Program-made: the position numbers and the translations under genes
The notes under the pieces: generated by a model
The model's database searches: none
Seen by the model: the letters and a program-made list of their open reading frames with translations, nothing else
What the model was told of the DNA's origin: nothing
Shown here: positions 1 to 8,072 of the stretch, one piece after another
Numbering within the stretch: the stretch's first letter is position 1
How the letters are laid out: each line of letters begins with the position of its first letter
NCBI RefSeq assembly: GCF_014109805.1
Contig: NZ_CP059400.1
Location: forward strand, 3,743,001-3,807,000
DNA: 64,000 nt
Reading direction: 5' to 3'
DNA from: Legionella sp. PC1000
GTDB lineage: Bacteria > Pseudomonadota > Gammaproteobacteria > Legionellales > Legionellaceae

Positions 1-292
1 GGTTTAAAGTGGTGATTAACGATTTTTTTGCATCATCTTGTAATTGCTTCGTAGGATTTACCCGTTCTTCTTTCACCATATCGATAACCTGGCGAATACC
101 TACACGTTCACTGTAAATCTCGATAAGATCTAGAAAACGGGTTTCAAATAGATCGAATTCTTCGGCGAGAATGGCTTGCATACCCATATTGGCAACGCCA
201 AAACACATTCCTCCTGGATCAGGGTGATATCCTGTTTCTGTCATTAACTCAATGAGCCAATCTTTATTCTCTTCATCTCTCTCTTGCGGCAT
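1..292 (-). CDS. Cysteine-protease-like effector, N-terminal part (cut by window edge)
   Basis: The gene starts at ATG 292 after a strong GGAGG ribosome binding site and runs off the left edge, so only about 97 residues are visible. The stretch around residue 30 reads GGMCFGVANMGMQA. This closely resembles the EGVCFGIENMAIQA stretch of the protease-ankyrin protein at 8073-9986 and, less closely, EGICNGLATM of the one at 24445-26019. By analogy Cys30 is the candidate catalytic nucleophile of a papain-like fold, followed by an amphipathic helical stretch. The His and Asp partners would lie outside the window, as would any ankyrin repeats. Being a type IV effector is an inference from this similarity; the gene has no operon partner here. 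Confidence 0.6.
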   Translation of the reverse strand, partial: MPQERDEENKDWLIELMTETGYHPDPGGMCFGVANMGMQAILAEEFDLFETRFLDLIEIYSERVGIRQVIDMVKEERVNPTKQLQDDAKKSLITTLN

Positions 293-437
293 AGCTGCCT
301 CCGTTATTTACTCGTGGCACATCTGCCTACTTTTTTATTATAGTTGAATAAAAGAGGATGATCGGTATCGTTGTTTTTAAACCCGATATTTACCCAGGTT
401 GAGCTTTAACAGTTAGGAACCAATCAGGCTGGTTTGC

Positions 438-950
438 TTATGATTTATCTTTTTTGAGTATTTCCATTAAAATAGACTTGCCCTCTGGCGTGTCTATGAT
501 ACCTATTTCATGAAATCCCGCTTTTTCATAACAACGCTTTGCGCGTAAATTATTTGGATCCGCTTCAGTAATAATTTTCTTAATAAGCGGGTTTTGAAAT
601 AAAAATTGAATGAATTCTTTCATCATTAAAGTGCCGAAGCCTTTATTGATATAATGTTCCTCGCCAATAAATTGATCTAAACCTACTGTATTTGCATCTT
701 CATTCGGCCACCATCCCTCTCCTACTTTACTCGCCCAATAATATTGAATAAATGCAATCGGCGTGTTTTTCAAATAAGCAATATAAGGACAAACAACATC
801 ATCATCGAGGCGCGTTCCATATTTCTCTTTAATTTGCTCTGGTGTAAGGTGATCATTCCACCATTCCAGAACATGTGGTTTTTTAAACCATCTGCATAAT
901 AGATCGAGATCGGAAGGAGTAAGTGGTTTAAATAGAATTTGTCCAGTCAT
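438..950 (-). CDS. GNAT acetyltransferase, AAC(6')-like
   Basis: A 170-residue cytosolic GNAT-fold protein that would transfer acetyl from acetyl-CoA to an amine. The C-terminal half carries the hallmarks of aminoglycoside 6'-N-acetyltransferases: GLDQFIG, then the acetyl-CoA loop NKGFGTLMM at about residues 102-110, then DPNNLRAKRCYEKAGF at about 131-146. The order and spacing match the AAC(6')-Ib type, and the length is close to that of complete enzymes. The substrate cannot be told from sequence alone, and chromosomal relatives may have a different natural amine substrate. It is a single gene with its own upstream region. Nothing looks broken, so an active enzyme is likely. Confidence 0.8.
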   Translation of the reverse strand: MTGQILFKPLTPSDLDLLCRWFKKPHVLEWWNDHLTPEQIKEKYGTRLDDDVVCPYIAYLKNTPIAFIQYYWASKVGEGWWPNEDANTVGLDQFIGEEHYINKGFGTLMMKEFIQFLFQNPLIKKIITEADPNNLRAKRCYEKAGFHEIGIIDTPEGKSILMEILKKDKS

Positions 951-1323
951 TTTTTCCTCGTAGATACAAGCCTGGTTGCTCGCAATCAGGGTTTTCTATT
1001 GAATCCCTATGTGTTCCAAACCGCAGGGAGGCGGAACTTTGACTTAACGTTTATACCTTTATTAGTTAAGAATTTTTTCCAATAATAATCCCTAACATAA
1101 TTACACATTTTTCTCATCGGCACATAGCAGTGTTTCATTGTTTCGGGTAAATCCAGCTTGCAAGCACCTGATACTTTGCAGGTATTAAGGACAAGGGGAT
1201 ATGAAGGACTAACAAAGGATGTTCAGAATAAATCCCTTGAGAAAAGACAAATTTTATTTCGAATCTTCCACTAAAGCACCTATTTATTCTGTAATTTTCC
1301 TGGAATCGGCTATATTTTAAAGA
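951..1323. other. Intergenic region between divergent genes, no gene seen
   Basis: This 373-base gap separates the acetyltransferase and kinase genes, which are transcribed away from each other, so it should hold both promoters. A fragment of the dispersed CCTGGTTGC/GCAA short repeat lies near 967-990, with a related CAGCTTGCAAGCACCTG stretch near 1153-1169. A TATATTTTA stretch just before the kinase gene could be its -10 element. No open reading frame of interest was found. Confidence 0.5.
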
Positions 1324-2760
1324 ATGGTTGTCTTATTTTTAGTGCCTGATATGAGAATGAAAAAAATTTTAAACGGGTTGAAAAGTTCTAGCATCATCGA
1401 TCCTGCTCATCCTAAAAATAAGTCTGAAAAAAAACTTATAGGTATGTTAATAGCACAAGAAGAACAAAAACATGCTGAGAAAGAACACCATAAAATTTCC
1501 AAAACAATCACGGGCAAAACCAACAAAAAACTTGATCATAGTGGAGGCGTTACCGAAATTCCCATTTTAAAAACAACATATGAAGTTCAAGGCAAAAAAA
1601 TACAATTAACTAATGCGTTAGTTAAATTTAACGATGAGTATTTAGTAGTTAAAGATAAGATTGGCGAGGGTTCACTGGGACATAAGGTAAAAGTTCTTCC
1701 TGTAGTTTATAAAAAAGATAGCTCGGGTCAATATGTTTATCAGCCATTAGGAAAAAACAATGAATGTGTCATTAAAGTTTGTGCACCTCATTTGGATCAT
1801 TATAGTGAAGAAGCTCCACAGCAGGCTTGGGAGAAACTAAAAAAAAGCGCTCAACATGAATATGAGATGCTTCGTGCTTCTGGGGATAAAAATGCCGGTT
1901 TATTTATCGACGAAGACAAGCAAAAAGTTTATATTAAATCGACTAAAGCACCTGGTTTACCCCTTGATAAGTACTTAGCGAGTAATCCTGATCTCCCAAT
2001 TCAAGAGCGGCTTTCATTAATCCATTCAATAAACCAAGCTGTACTGAATTTACATGCTAAAAATATATACCATCTGGATTTAAAACTAGAAAATATATTT
2101 TTTGATCCCACCACTAAAAAAGTTACATTGATTGATTTTGGTTCATCCATACGGTTAAAACCACACGAAGTTTCTAACCCCCTAGGAGAATTAACTGACG
2201 ATATCGAACTTCACGTGACCACACCTTTTCTTGAACCATCAGATAAAAAACAAAATTCAGCAGGGCAAATTGATTCATTTAGCATGGCGGGGGTACATGG
2301 ACTGATTTTATCTGATTGGTCGAATGCGAAAGGCTGGCCATATAAATCAGTAATGCAAAAAAAAGGAAAAGGATATATTCTATTTGATACTCCAGAAGAC
2401 AGGCAGTATGATTTTAATTCTTTAAAAAGTGAAACGCCTTCTTATATTAAAGACGACGCTGATCATAAACTGTTAGCATCCGTTGTAGATGAACTCAATA
2501 ATCTGGGTCATGTTGATAAAGAAAAACGCATGTACGTTCAACAATTCCAAACGCAAATAACAGAATGTTTTGAGATAACCACACCCCAGCAAGAATCTTC
2601 ACCTGATTTACCACCAACGGATTTATTAGATCAAGTTTCGATACAATCTTCTCTATCGAGCATTGTTACAAAATTTAAAGAAATAAAACAAACTTTAGGT
2701 AGGTCATTAGATAAATCTAAAGATGAAAAAGACACAAAAGTAGAATTACCTAAATTTTAA
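1324..2760 (+). CDS. Eukaryotic-like Ser/Thr protein kinase, probable effector
   Basis: A 478-residue protein with a eukaryotic-type kinase domain in the middle. The glycine loop is GEGSLG at about 114-119, the ATP-anchoring lysine is K151 in CVIKV, the catalytic loop is HLDLKLEN at 250-257 and the metal-binding DFG is at 271-273. All residues needed for phosphotransfer appear present. The catalytic loop has HLD in place of HRD, so the regulatory arginine is missing. The N-terminal 75 residues are lysine-rich and the tail is hydrophilic and charged, as in many Dot/Icm substrates. The start is uncertain: no good ribosome binding site precedes ATG 1324, and ATGs at 1351 and 1357 are alternatives. 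It stands alone with no cognate phosphatase nearby. LegK-type host-directed kinase is the preferred reading; the target is unknown. Confidence 0.75.
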   Translation: MVVLFLVPDMRMKKILNGLKSSSIIDPAHPKNKSEKKLIGMLIAQEEQKHAEKEHHKISKTITGKTNKKLDHSGGVTEIPILKTTYEVQGKKIQLTNALVKFNDEYLVVKDKIGEGSLGHKVKVLPVVYKKDSSGQYVYQPLGKNNECVIKVCAPHLDHYSEEAPQQAWEKLKKSAQHEYEMLRASGDKNAGLFIDEDKQKVYIKSTKAPGLPLDKYLASNPDLPIQERLSLIHSINQAVLNLHAKNIYHLDLKLENIFFDPTTKKVTLIDFGSSIRLKPHEVSNPLGELTDDIELHVTTPFLEPSDKKQNSAGQIDSFSMAGVHGLILSDWSNAKGWPYKSVMQKKGKGYILFDTPEDRQYDFNSLKSETPSYIKDDADHKLLASVVDELNNLGHVDKEKRMYVQQFQTQITECFEITTPQQESSPDLPPTDLLDQVSIQSSLSSIVTKFKEIKQTLGRSLDKSKDEKDTKVELPKF

Positions 2761-2855
2761 AGATAGAAACATCACTAGCAAGTGTGGCATTTCCCCATTC
2801 TCACCTAAATGATACATAGGTTGAGCTTTGGTCTCACATTTATCCTACTACTTAA

Positions 2856-3233
2856 TTACAAACGCCTTTCATGTAAATTAACTCCATAAAGCAAGATAAC
2901 AATGCTGCCAAGCCATATATAAAAACCGATTAACAATTTTACCACCAAGATAAAAGGGGAAAATAAAGCAAGAAAAAAACTTAATGAAGCAAACACATAG
3001 CTCTTTTTGGAGCCATAAGTGAGTAGAGCCATTACATAAAATGGGTTTGCTAGCCAGGCTGGCTGCCAGGATATTAAACCCAACCAGCCGAAGCAAAAAA
3101 TTTCATACCCGTAGTTTATTTGGTATAGACCTCGTTCAATCTCAGGTATAACAGCTGCAGGCAGAAACAGAGAAGTTACAAATAGCGTTATTGATAAAAA
3201 TAAGCAACATGTTTTTAATAAATTTCGATTCAT
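2856..3233 (-). CDS. Small integral membrane protein, unknown
   Basis: A 125-residue protein of strongly hydrophobic composition with about four predicted membrane segments: residues about 8-30, 44-62, 66-86 and 90-118. The N-terminus begins MNRNLLKTCC, and a cysteine pair sits in the first hydrophobic segment, but no clean lipobox is seen. The short tail is basic (NLHERRL), which suggests the C-terminus is cytoplasmic. I do not recognise the family. It lies downstream of homospermidine synthase on the same strand, but the 130-base gap does not argue strongly for an operon. Confidence 0.55.
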   Translation of the reverse strand: MNRNLLKTCCLFLSITLFVTSLFLPAAVIPEIERGLYQINYGYEIFCFGWLGLISWQPAWLANPFYVMALLTYGSKKSYVFASLSFFLALFSPFILVVKLLIGFYIWLGSIVILLYGVNLHERRL

Positions 3234-3363
3234 TTAGGGGGATTTCTCTAACTGTAATTTACGCTTCCAGGAGTCACGACGACTCTGGGAGCATTGTGTA
3301 CAAATAGATTTCTCTTTTAGTTAATGACTTAACTCCAGGTTTCTTGGAACTATTTAAAGATTT

Positions 3364-4767
3364 TTATCCGGCCTCATTAATTCGAATATTAATAAACTGC
3401 CAAGGATCACTTTGATCAAGGTCTGTATTTGAATTATTTTTGTCCTTTAGAGGAGTCCAATCTGTATAATAACCACCAACGTAACCAAGGTAGGGTAAAG
3501 CTAAACTCAAAATATACTCATGATCCATATCTTCAGGCTCTATAATTCCACATTCTGGATTATTAATGGCCCAAATCATACCCGATAAAACACCTGCGGC
3601 GACTTGTAAGCTTGTAGCATTATTATGGTTCGCTAATTTTTTAGCTTCGTGTATGGAGAGACGAGAACCATACCAATAAGCCCCTTTTTTATTTCCCATT
3701 AATAAAACTCCGAGCTCATCAGTTCCATCAATAATTTCTTTTAAAATAATTCGTTTTTCTTTTTGCGGGATGTATTTTCTTTGTACAAGCTCTTTTAAAG
3801 ATAAAATAGCATCGGAGCAGGGATGATAAGCATAATGAACGGTTGGTCTGTAATACACTTTATTATCTTTTTTTAAAGTTAAATATTCTGCAATAGATAA
3901 AGACTCTGTGTGAGTAATTAAAAACCCATTAATCGGGCCAGAGGGGGTCCAAGTACGGACTTGGGTCTCTGCTCCCGGCTGACTCAGATATATTCCACAA
4001 TTTGAACCGAAGTTATAATGATTTGCATCATGCGGCCAATGCCGCTCATGACTTCCCCAGCCTAGTTCAGCAGGTCGAAGCGCTTCAGAAATTAAAGCAT
4101 CTACTGACCATGTATTTATAAATTCATTCTCTTTTTTAACTTGAGAGGAGATTTGCGTATCACGTTCAGAAATATGTATGGTTTTTATATCAAGATCGTG
4201 AGCCAATTGAGCCCATTCCACGGCTTTTTGTGGTAAATCGCCTTCCCACTTATTATCTTTTGCCACGTTCCATAAGGCTTGTTTAAGAAAATGGGATACT
4301 AATCCAGGATTGGCACCATGTCTTAATACTGCAGTAGGCCCGTGCTTTTTAAGTTGCAGCGTAGCATCACGCAAAGCATAATTAGAAAGTAGTTGACTAT
4401 TATCACTATACCTTTCTTCCCAACATTCAGCGGCGGCATCCAAATATAAGATTTTATTTAAATGGCAATATTTTATTAAATCAATACTAGATACGCCTAC
4501 GGATAAATTTAACAAAAAATCACCAGGTTCAAGAATAGAGGACAAGAGTTCTTGATAGTTCTTTTCTGTAACCGCAATTTCCTTGAATGAAGCGTTATAT
4601 TTTTGTGCCACATCGGCACCAAAATTATGTTTTGATAGGATGTGAATTTGAGACGGATCTAATTTAAAATATTGGAATAAAAGAGGTAATATTGCTTGGC
4701 CAATACTACCGAATCCAAGAATTAGAATTTTATTTTTATATATTATTTGAGTCGCGGATTTATCCAT
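3364..4767 (-). CDS. hss: Homospermidine synthase
   Basis: A 467-residue NAD-dependent enzyme that makes sym-homospermidine from putrescine (or putrescine plus spermidine). The Rossmann nucleotide-binding motif ILGFGSIGQAI sits at about residues 16-26, as in the saccharopine dehydrogenase-like family. The middle and C-terminal parts carry stretches that I associate with bacterial Hss, such as LRHGANPGLVSHFLKQAL, PGAETQVRTWTPSGPINGF and NNATSLQVAAGVLSGMIWA. The length is normal for the family. It is transcribed away from the aldehyde dehydrogenase/aminotransferase pair, with a 248-base promoter region between them. The shared polyamine theme suggests co-regulation of synthesis and breakdown. 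The assignment is firm; regulation is inferred. Confidence 0.92.
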   Translation of the reverse strand: MDKSATQIIYKNKILILGFGSIGQAILPLLFQYFKLDPSQIHILSKHNFGADVAQKYNASFKEIAVTEKNYQELLSSILEPGDFLLNLSVGVSSIDLIKYCHLNKILYLDAAAECWEERYSDNSQLLSNYALRDATLQLKKHGPTAVLRHGANPGLVSHFLKQALWNVAKDNKWEGDLPQKAVEWAQLAHDLDIKTIHISERDTQISSQVKKENEFINTWSVDALISEALRPAELGWGSHERHWPHDANHYNFGSNCGIYLSQPGAETQVRTWTPSGPINGFLITHTESLSIAEYLTLKKDNKVYYRPTVHYAYHPCSDAILSLKELVQRKYIPQKEKRIILKEIIDGTDELGVLLMGNKKGAYWYGSRLSIHEAKKLANHNNATSLQVAAGVLSGMIWAINNPECGIIEPEDMDHEYILSLALPYLGYVGGYYTDWTPLKDKNNSNTDLDQSDPWQFINIRINEAG

Positions 4768-5015
4768 AAATCACCCTTCAAATAGAAGCTCAATAGGAGC
4801 TCTATTGATAATTGTTTAAAGTACAGGTATTAATAACTAACTTCAGAGTTTTTATTGGTTTAAATTTAATTACCTCACTTTTTATTTTAAGTATAGTTCA
4901 CAAAAATAATCTGATTTGAAATTTTAACTTAATATAATCATAGGATCAAAATAATCAGGAATGTAAAGTCGGAGTTATAATGATCTTATGACACTCAATA
5001 AAAGGGACTTAATAA

Positions 5016-6482
5016 ATGAAACGTTATGAAATGTATATTGATGGGAAATTTACTTCAGCCAAAAGCGGAGCCACTCGCGATATTATTGATCCAGGTAATG
5101 GGGAATTGATTGCAAAAGTTCCAGAAAGTAGCAAAGAAGATGTTGTGATTGCGATCCAGGCTGCGCGAAGAGCTTTTGATGAAGGTGATTGGAAAAAAAC
5201 CTCAGCGCTTGATCGAAGTAAACTTTTATTCAAGATTGCCGATTTGATCCGTGCCAATGCAAAAATGCTAGCAGAACTGGAAACGCGAAATTGTGGAAAA
5301 CCTTTGGCAGAAGCTGAATATGATGTAACCGATGCAGCCAATTGTTTTGAATTTTACGCAGGCCTCGCTACTAAAATTCATGGCGAAACGATGTCGGTTC
5401 CAGCGAACTCTTTTAGTTATGTTGTACGTGAACCTATAGGGGTGTGCGGACAAATCATTCCCTGGAATTTCCCCTTACTTATGGCTGCTTGGAAGCTTGC
5501 TCCAGCCCTTGCAGCAGGAAATACCGTAATATTAAAGCCCTCAGAACTGACACCAATAACGGCACTTGAGTTATTCAAACTGATTGATCAATGTGGATTT
5601 CCAGCGGGTGTAGTGAATCTCGTTACGGGCCCTGGTGTGGGAGTAGGTGAAGAATTATCAACCAATTCAATGGTGGATAAAGTTGCATTTACCGGCGGAA
5701 CCGTTACCGGCAAAAAAATAATGCAGGCCGCAACGGGAAATTTGAAACGAATATCATTAGAACTGGGTGGAAAAAATCCAAATATTGTATTTGCAGACTG
5801 TGATCTGGAGATGGCAATTGATGGTGCTCTTTTTGGTGCGTTCGCCAATCAAGGCGAGGTATGTTCTTCTGGCTCCCGCTTAATCGTTGAGCGTTCTATT
5901 CACAAAAAAATCGTGGCTGGAATGTTGGAAAAAATCCCAAATATCAAACTAGGTCATGGTTTAGATGATGGAGTAAAAATGGGCCCACTGGTTTCACGCG
6001 CTCATCGTGAAAAAATAGAACATTACATCAAGATAGGGATTGATGAAGGTGCAAAATTGATCTGTGGCGGAAAACGTCCTACAGGTAAAGCTTTTGAAAA
6101 AGGAAATTTTTTTGAGCCAACTATTTTTGATGAGGTGATGCCCGTAATGCGCATCGCTCGAGAAGAAATTTTTGGTCCGGTACTCGCAGTCATCCCTTTT
6201 GATACTGAAGAAGAAGCAGTTCAAATTGCTAACGATACCGAGTATGGTCTAGCAGCAGCTGTGTGGACTAAGGACCTTACTCGTGCTCATCGCGTGACCT
6301 CTCAAATTCGTGCCGGAATTCTTTGGGTAAACCATTACCATCCAACCCATAATGAAATGCCTTGGGGTGGATACAAACAAAGTGGGGCAGGTCGTGAGTT
6401 AGGTTTATATGGAATTGAAAGCTATCTTGAAATCAAGCAAGTGAATATTAATCTAGATGATGCACCAATTGGATGGTACTAA
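5016..6482 (+). CDS. NAD(P)-dependent aldehyde dehydrogenase (aminoaldehyde type)
   Basis: A 488-residue ALDH-superfamily enzyme that oxidises an aldehyde to its acid. Signature elements are PWNFPLLMAAWKLAPALAAG, the cofactor loop FTGGTVTGKKIM, the general-base glutamate in LELGGKNPN (about residue 249) and the nucleophilic cysteine in NQGEVCSSGSR (about 283). The C-terminal motif PWGGYKQSGAGRELG is typical of betaine-aldehyde and gamma-aminobutyraldehyde dehydrogenases. The stop codon overlaps the next start (TAATG), so the two genes form an operon. Next to an omega-aminotransferase and opposite homospermidine synthase, an aminoaldehyde from putrescine or homospermidine is the likely substrate. 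Betaine aldehyde is the main alternative. Confidence 0.88.
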   Translation: MKRYEMYIDGKFTSAKSGATRDIIDPGNGELIAKVPESSKEDVVIAIQAARRAFDEGDWKKTSALDRSKLLFKIADLIRANAKMLAELETRNCGKPLAEAEYDVTDAANCFEFYAGLATKIHGETMSVPANSFSYVVREPIGVCGQIIPWNFPLLMAAWKLAPALAAGNTVILKPSELTPITALELFKLIDQCGFPAGVVNLVTGPGVGVGEELSTNSMVDKVAFTGGTVTGKKIMQAATGNLKRISLELGGKNPNIVFADCDLEMAIDGALFGAFANQGEVCSSGSRLIVERSIHKKIVAGMLEKIPNIKLGHGLDDGVKMGPLVSRAHREKIEHYIKIGIDEGAKLICGGKRPTGKAFEKGNFFEPTIFDEVMPVMRIAREEIFGPVLAVIPFDTEEEAVQIANDTEYGLAAAVWTKDLTRAHRVTSQIRAGILWVNHYHPTHNEMPWGGYKQSGAGRELGLYGIESYLEIKQVNINLDDAPIGWY

Positions 6483-7798
6483 TGAATCAAATAAATATTA
6501 AAACACAAATACCGGGACCAAAATCAAAAATATTGATGGAACAGCGTTATAAACATGTGGCACGGGGTCCGTTTCACGCGACTCCTATCTTTGTTGAACG
6601 CGCAAAAGGATCATTTGTAGAGGATGTAGATGGAAATGTATTTTTGGATTTTTCATCTGGAATTGGCGTGGTAAATACAGGGCACTGCCCTGATGCGATA
6701 GTCAATGCAATTAAAGCTCAAGCGGAAAAATTCATGCATACGAGTTTTAATATTCTTCCTTATGAGGGCTATATCAATGTATGTGAGAAATTAAATTATC
6801 ACACTCCCGGACGATTTGAAAAAAAATCAATCCTGTTGAATTCAGGGGCTGAAGCTGTAGAAAATGCGATTAAAATTGCTCGAGCTTATACCGGAAAGCA
6901 AGCAGTGATTTGTTTTGATCATGCATACCATGGCCGCACTTACATGGCTATGGCACTTACAGCAAAGAATAAACCCTACAAGCATGGATTTGGTCCATTT
7001 CTCTCAGAAATTCATCGTGCGCCCATTCCCTATGAGTATCGTTGGCAGGGAAAAAATTGTGTCGAAGAATGTTTCAATGATTTATCCGAACTTGTTAATT
7101 TTCGTGTGGGTGTTGAAAATACCGCCGCAGTGATTTTAGAACCCGTTTTAGGCGAGGGGGGATTCATACAGTTTCCAGTTCCATTTTTACAAAAACTTCG
7201 TGAATTTTGTACAGCAAACCAAATTGTTTTCATTGCAGATGAAATTCAATCTGGTTTCGGGCGTACTGGGAATCTATTTGCAATGGAGACAATGGGAGTG
7301 GAGCCTGATCTTACAGTATCAGCAAAGGGGCTCGGTGGTGGAACAGTGATCGCTGCTGTAACAGGCAAAGCTGAAATGATGGATGCTGCCATGGTAGGCG
7401 GGTTGGGCGGAACTTTTGGAGGAAATCCACTAAGTTGTGCAGCAGCTCTTGAAGTATTCAAAATCTTTGAAGAGGGGCGGCTTTTGAACCATGTCACCAA
7501 TCTTTCAAAAGTACTTCATTCCAAGCTTTCTAGATTTAAGGAAAAATATAAAATAGTAGGTGATTTTCGTGGTTTAGGTGTTATGCAAGCGATCGAACTG
7601 GTGGAAGATAAAAGCACAAAGAAACCCAATAAAGTAGCAGCAGACAAATTAACACGATTTTGCTTAGAGCATGGGCTCGTAATTCTCAGCTGCGGAGGAT
7701 ACGGAAATGTAGTTCGTCTTCTCATGCCGCTTTCTACTGCTGTAAACGATTTGGAAATTGGACTTTCTATTATTGAGGAAGGACTCAAGACATTATAA
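6482..7798 (+). CDS. Class III PLP aminotransferase, GABA aminotransferase-like
   Basis: A 438-residue fold-type I PLP enzyme. Visible landmarks are the phosphate loop NSGAEAVENAIKIAR, DHAYHGRT, the conserved ADEIQSGFGRTG that stacks and holds the cofactor (about residues 251-262), and the Schiff-base lysine in SAKGLGGG (about 281-288). The length and motif spacing match 4-aminobutyrate/omega-amino acid transaminases. I place the start at ATG 6482, which overlaps the stop of the aldehyde dehydrogenase; an in-frame ATG at 6473 lies inside that gene. With its partner it could route putrescine-derived aminobutyrate to succinate semialdehyde. The exact amino donor cannot be read from sequence. 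Confidence 0.87.
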   Translation: MNQINIKTQIPGPKSKILMEQRYKHVARGPFHATPIFVERAKGSFVEDVDGNVFLDFSSGIGVVNTGHCPDAIVNAIKAQAEKFMHTSFNILPYEGYINVCEKLNYHTPGRFEKKSILLNSGAEAVENAIKIARAYTGKQAVICFDHAYHGRTYMAMALTAKNKPYKHGFGPFLSEIHRAPIPYEYRWQGKNCVEECFNDLSELVNFRVGVENTAAVILEPVLGEGGFIQFPVPFLQKLREFCTANQIVFIADEIQSGFGRTGNLFAMETMGVEPDLTVSAKGLGGGTVIAAVTGKAEMMDAAMVGGLGGTFGGNPLSCAAALEVFKIFEEGRLLNHVTNLSKVLHSKLSRFKEKYKIVGDFRGLGVMQAIELVEDKSTKKPNKVAADKLTRFCLEHGLVILSCGGYGNVVRLLMPLSTAVNDLEIGLSIIEEGLKTL

Positions 7799-7813
7799 AT
7801 GTGGAACGTAGAT

Positions 7814-7888
7814 GGGGTCAGGCCTTGAATTTTGAATGATGGTTTTACATCCAGAATTTTTACTCGATTCAAAATTCAGGGCCTGACC
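7814..7888. repeat. REP-like inverted repeat
   Basis: Two arms face each other around a short spacer: GGGGTCAGGCCTTGAATTTT on the left and its near complement, ending AGGGCCTGACC, on the right. A single left arm of the same sequence appears near 34920-34944, a degenerate pair near 23722-23803, and a shorter GGGGTCAGGC near 62579. The pair lies just past the aminotransferase stop, so the transcript would fold here and may end. Such palindromes are often moved by REP-associated (IS200-like) transposases; none is seen in the window. Confidence 0.7.
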
Positions 7889-8072
7889 GTAGATATAGCC
7901 AAACTCATTGCTTACTGCTCGTACCCTTCTTGAGTAACGTTATAGTAAAGGGTAAAGAGCCCTAAATATTAGATAAAAGTCCAGCCGTAAAGCCCATTAT
8001 TTGAGTGAACACACACCGTAGTATCGTATCGCTTAAGGGATATTTTGTAGCTTTTTTAATTAGAATGCCCTA

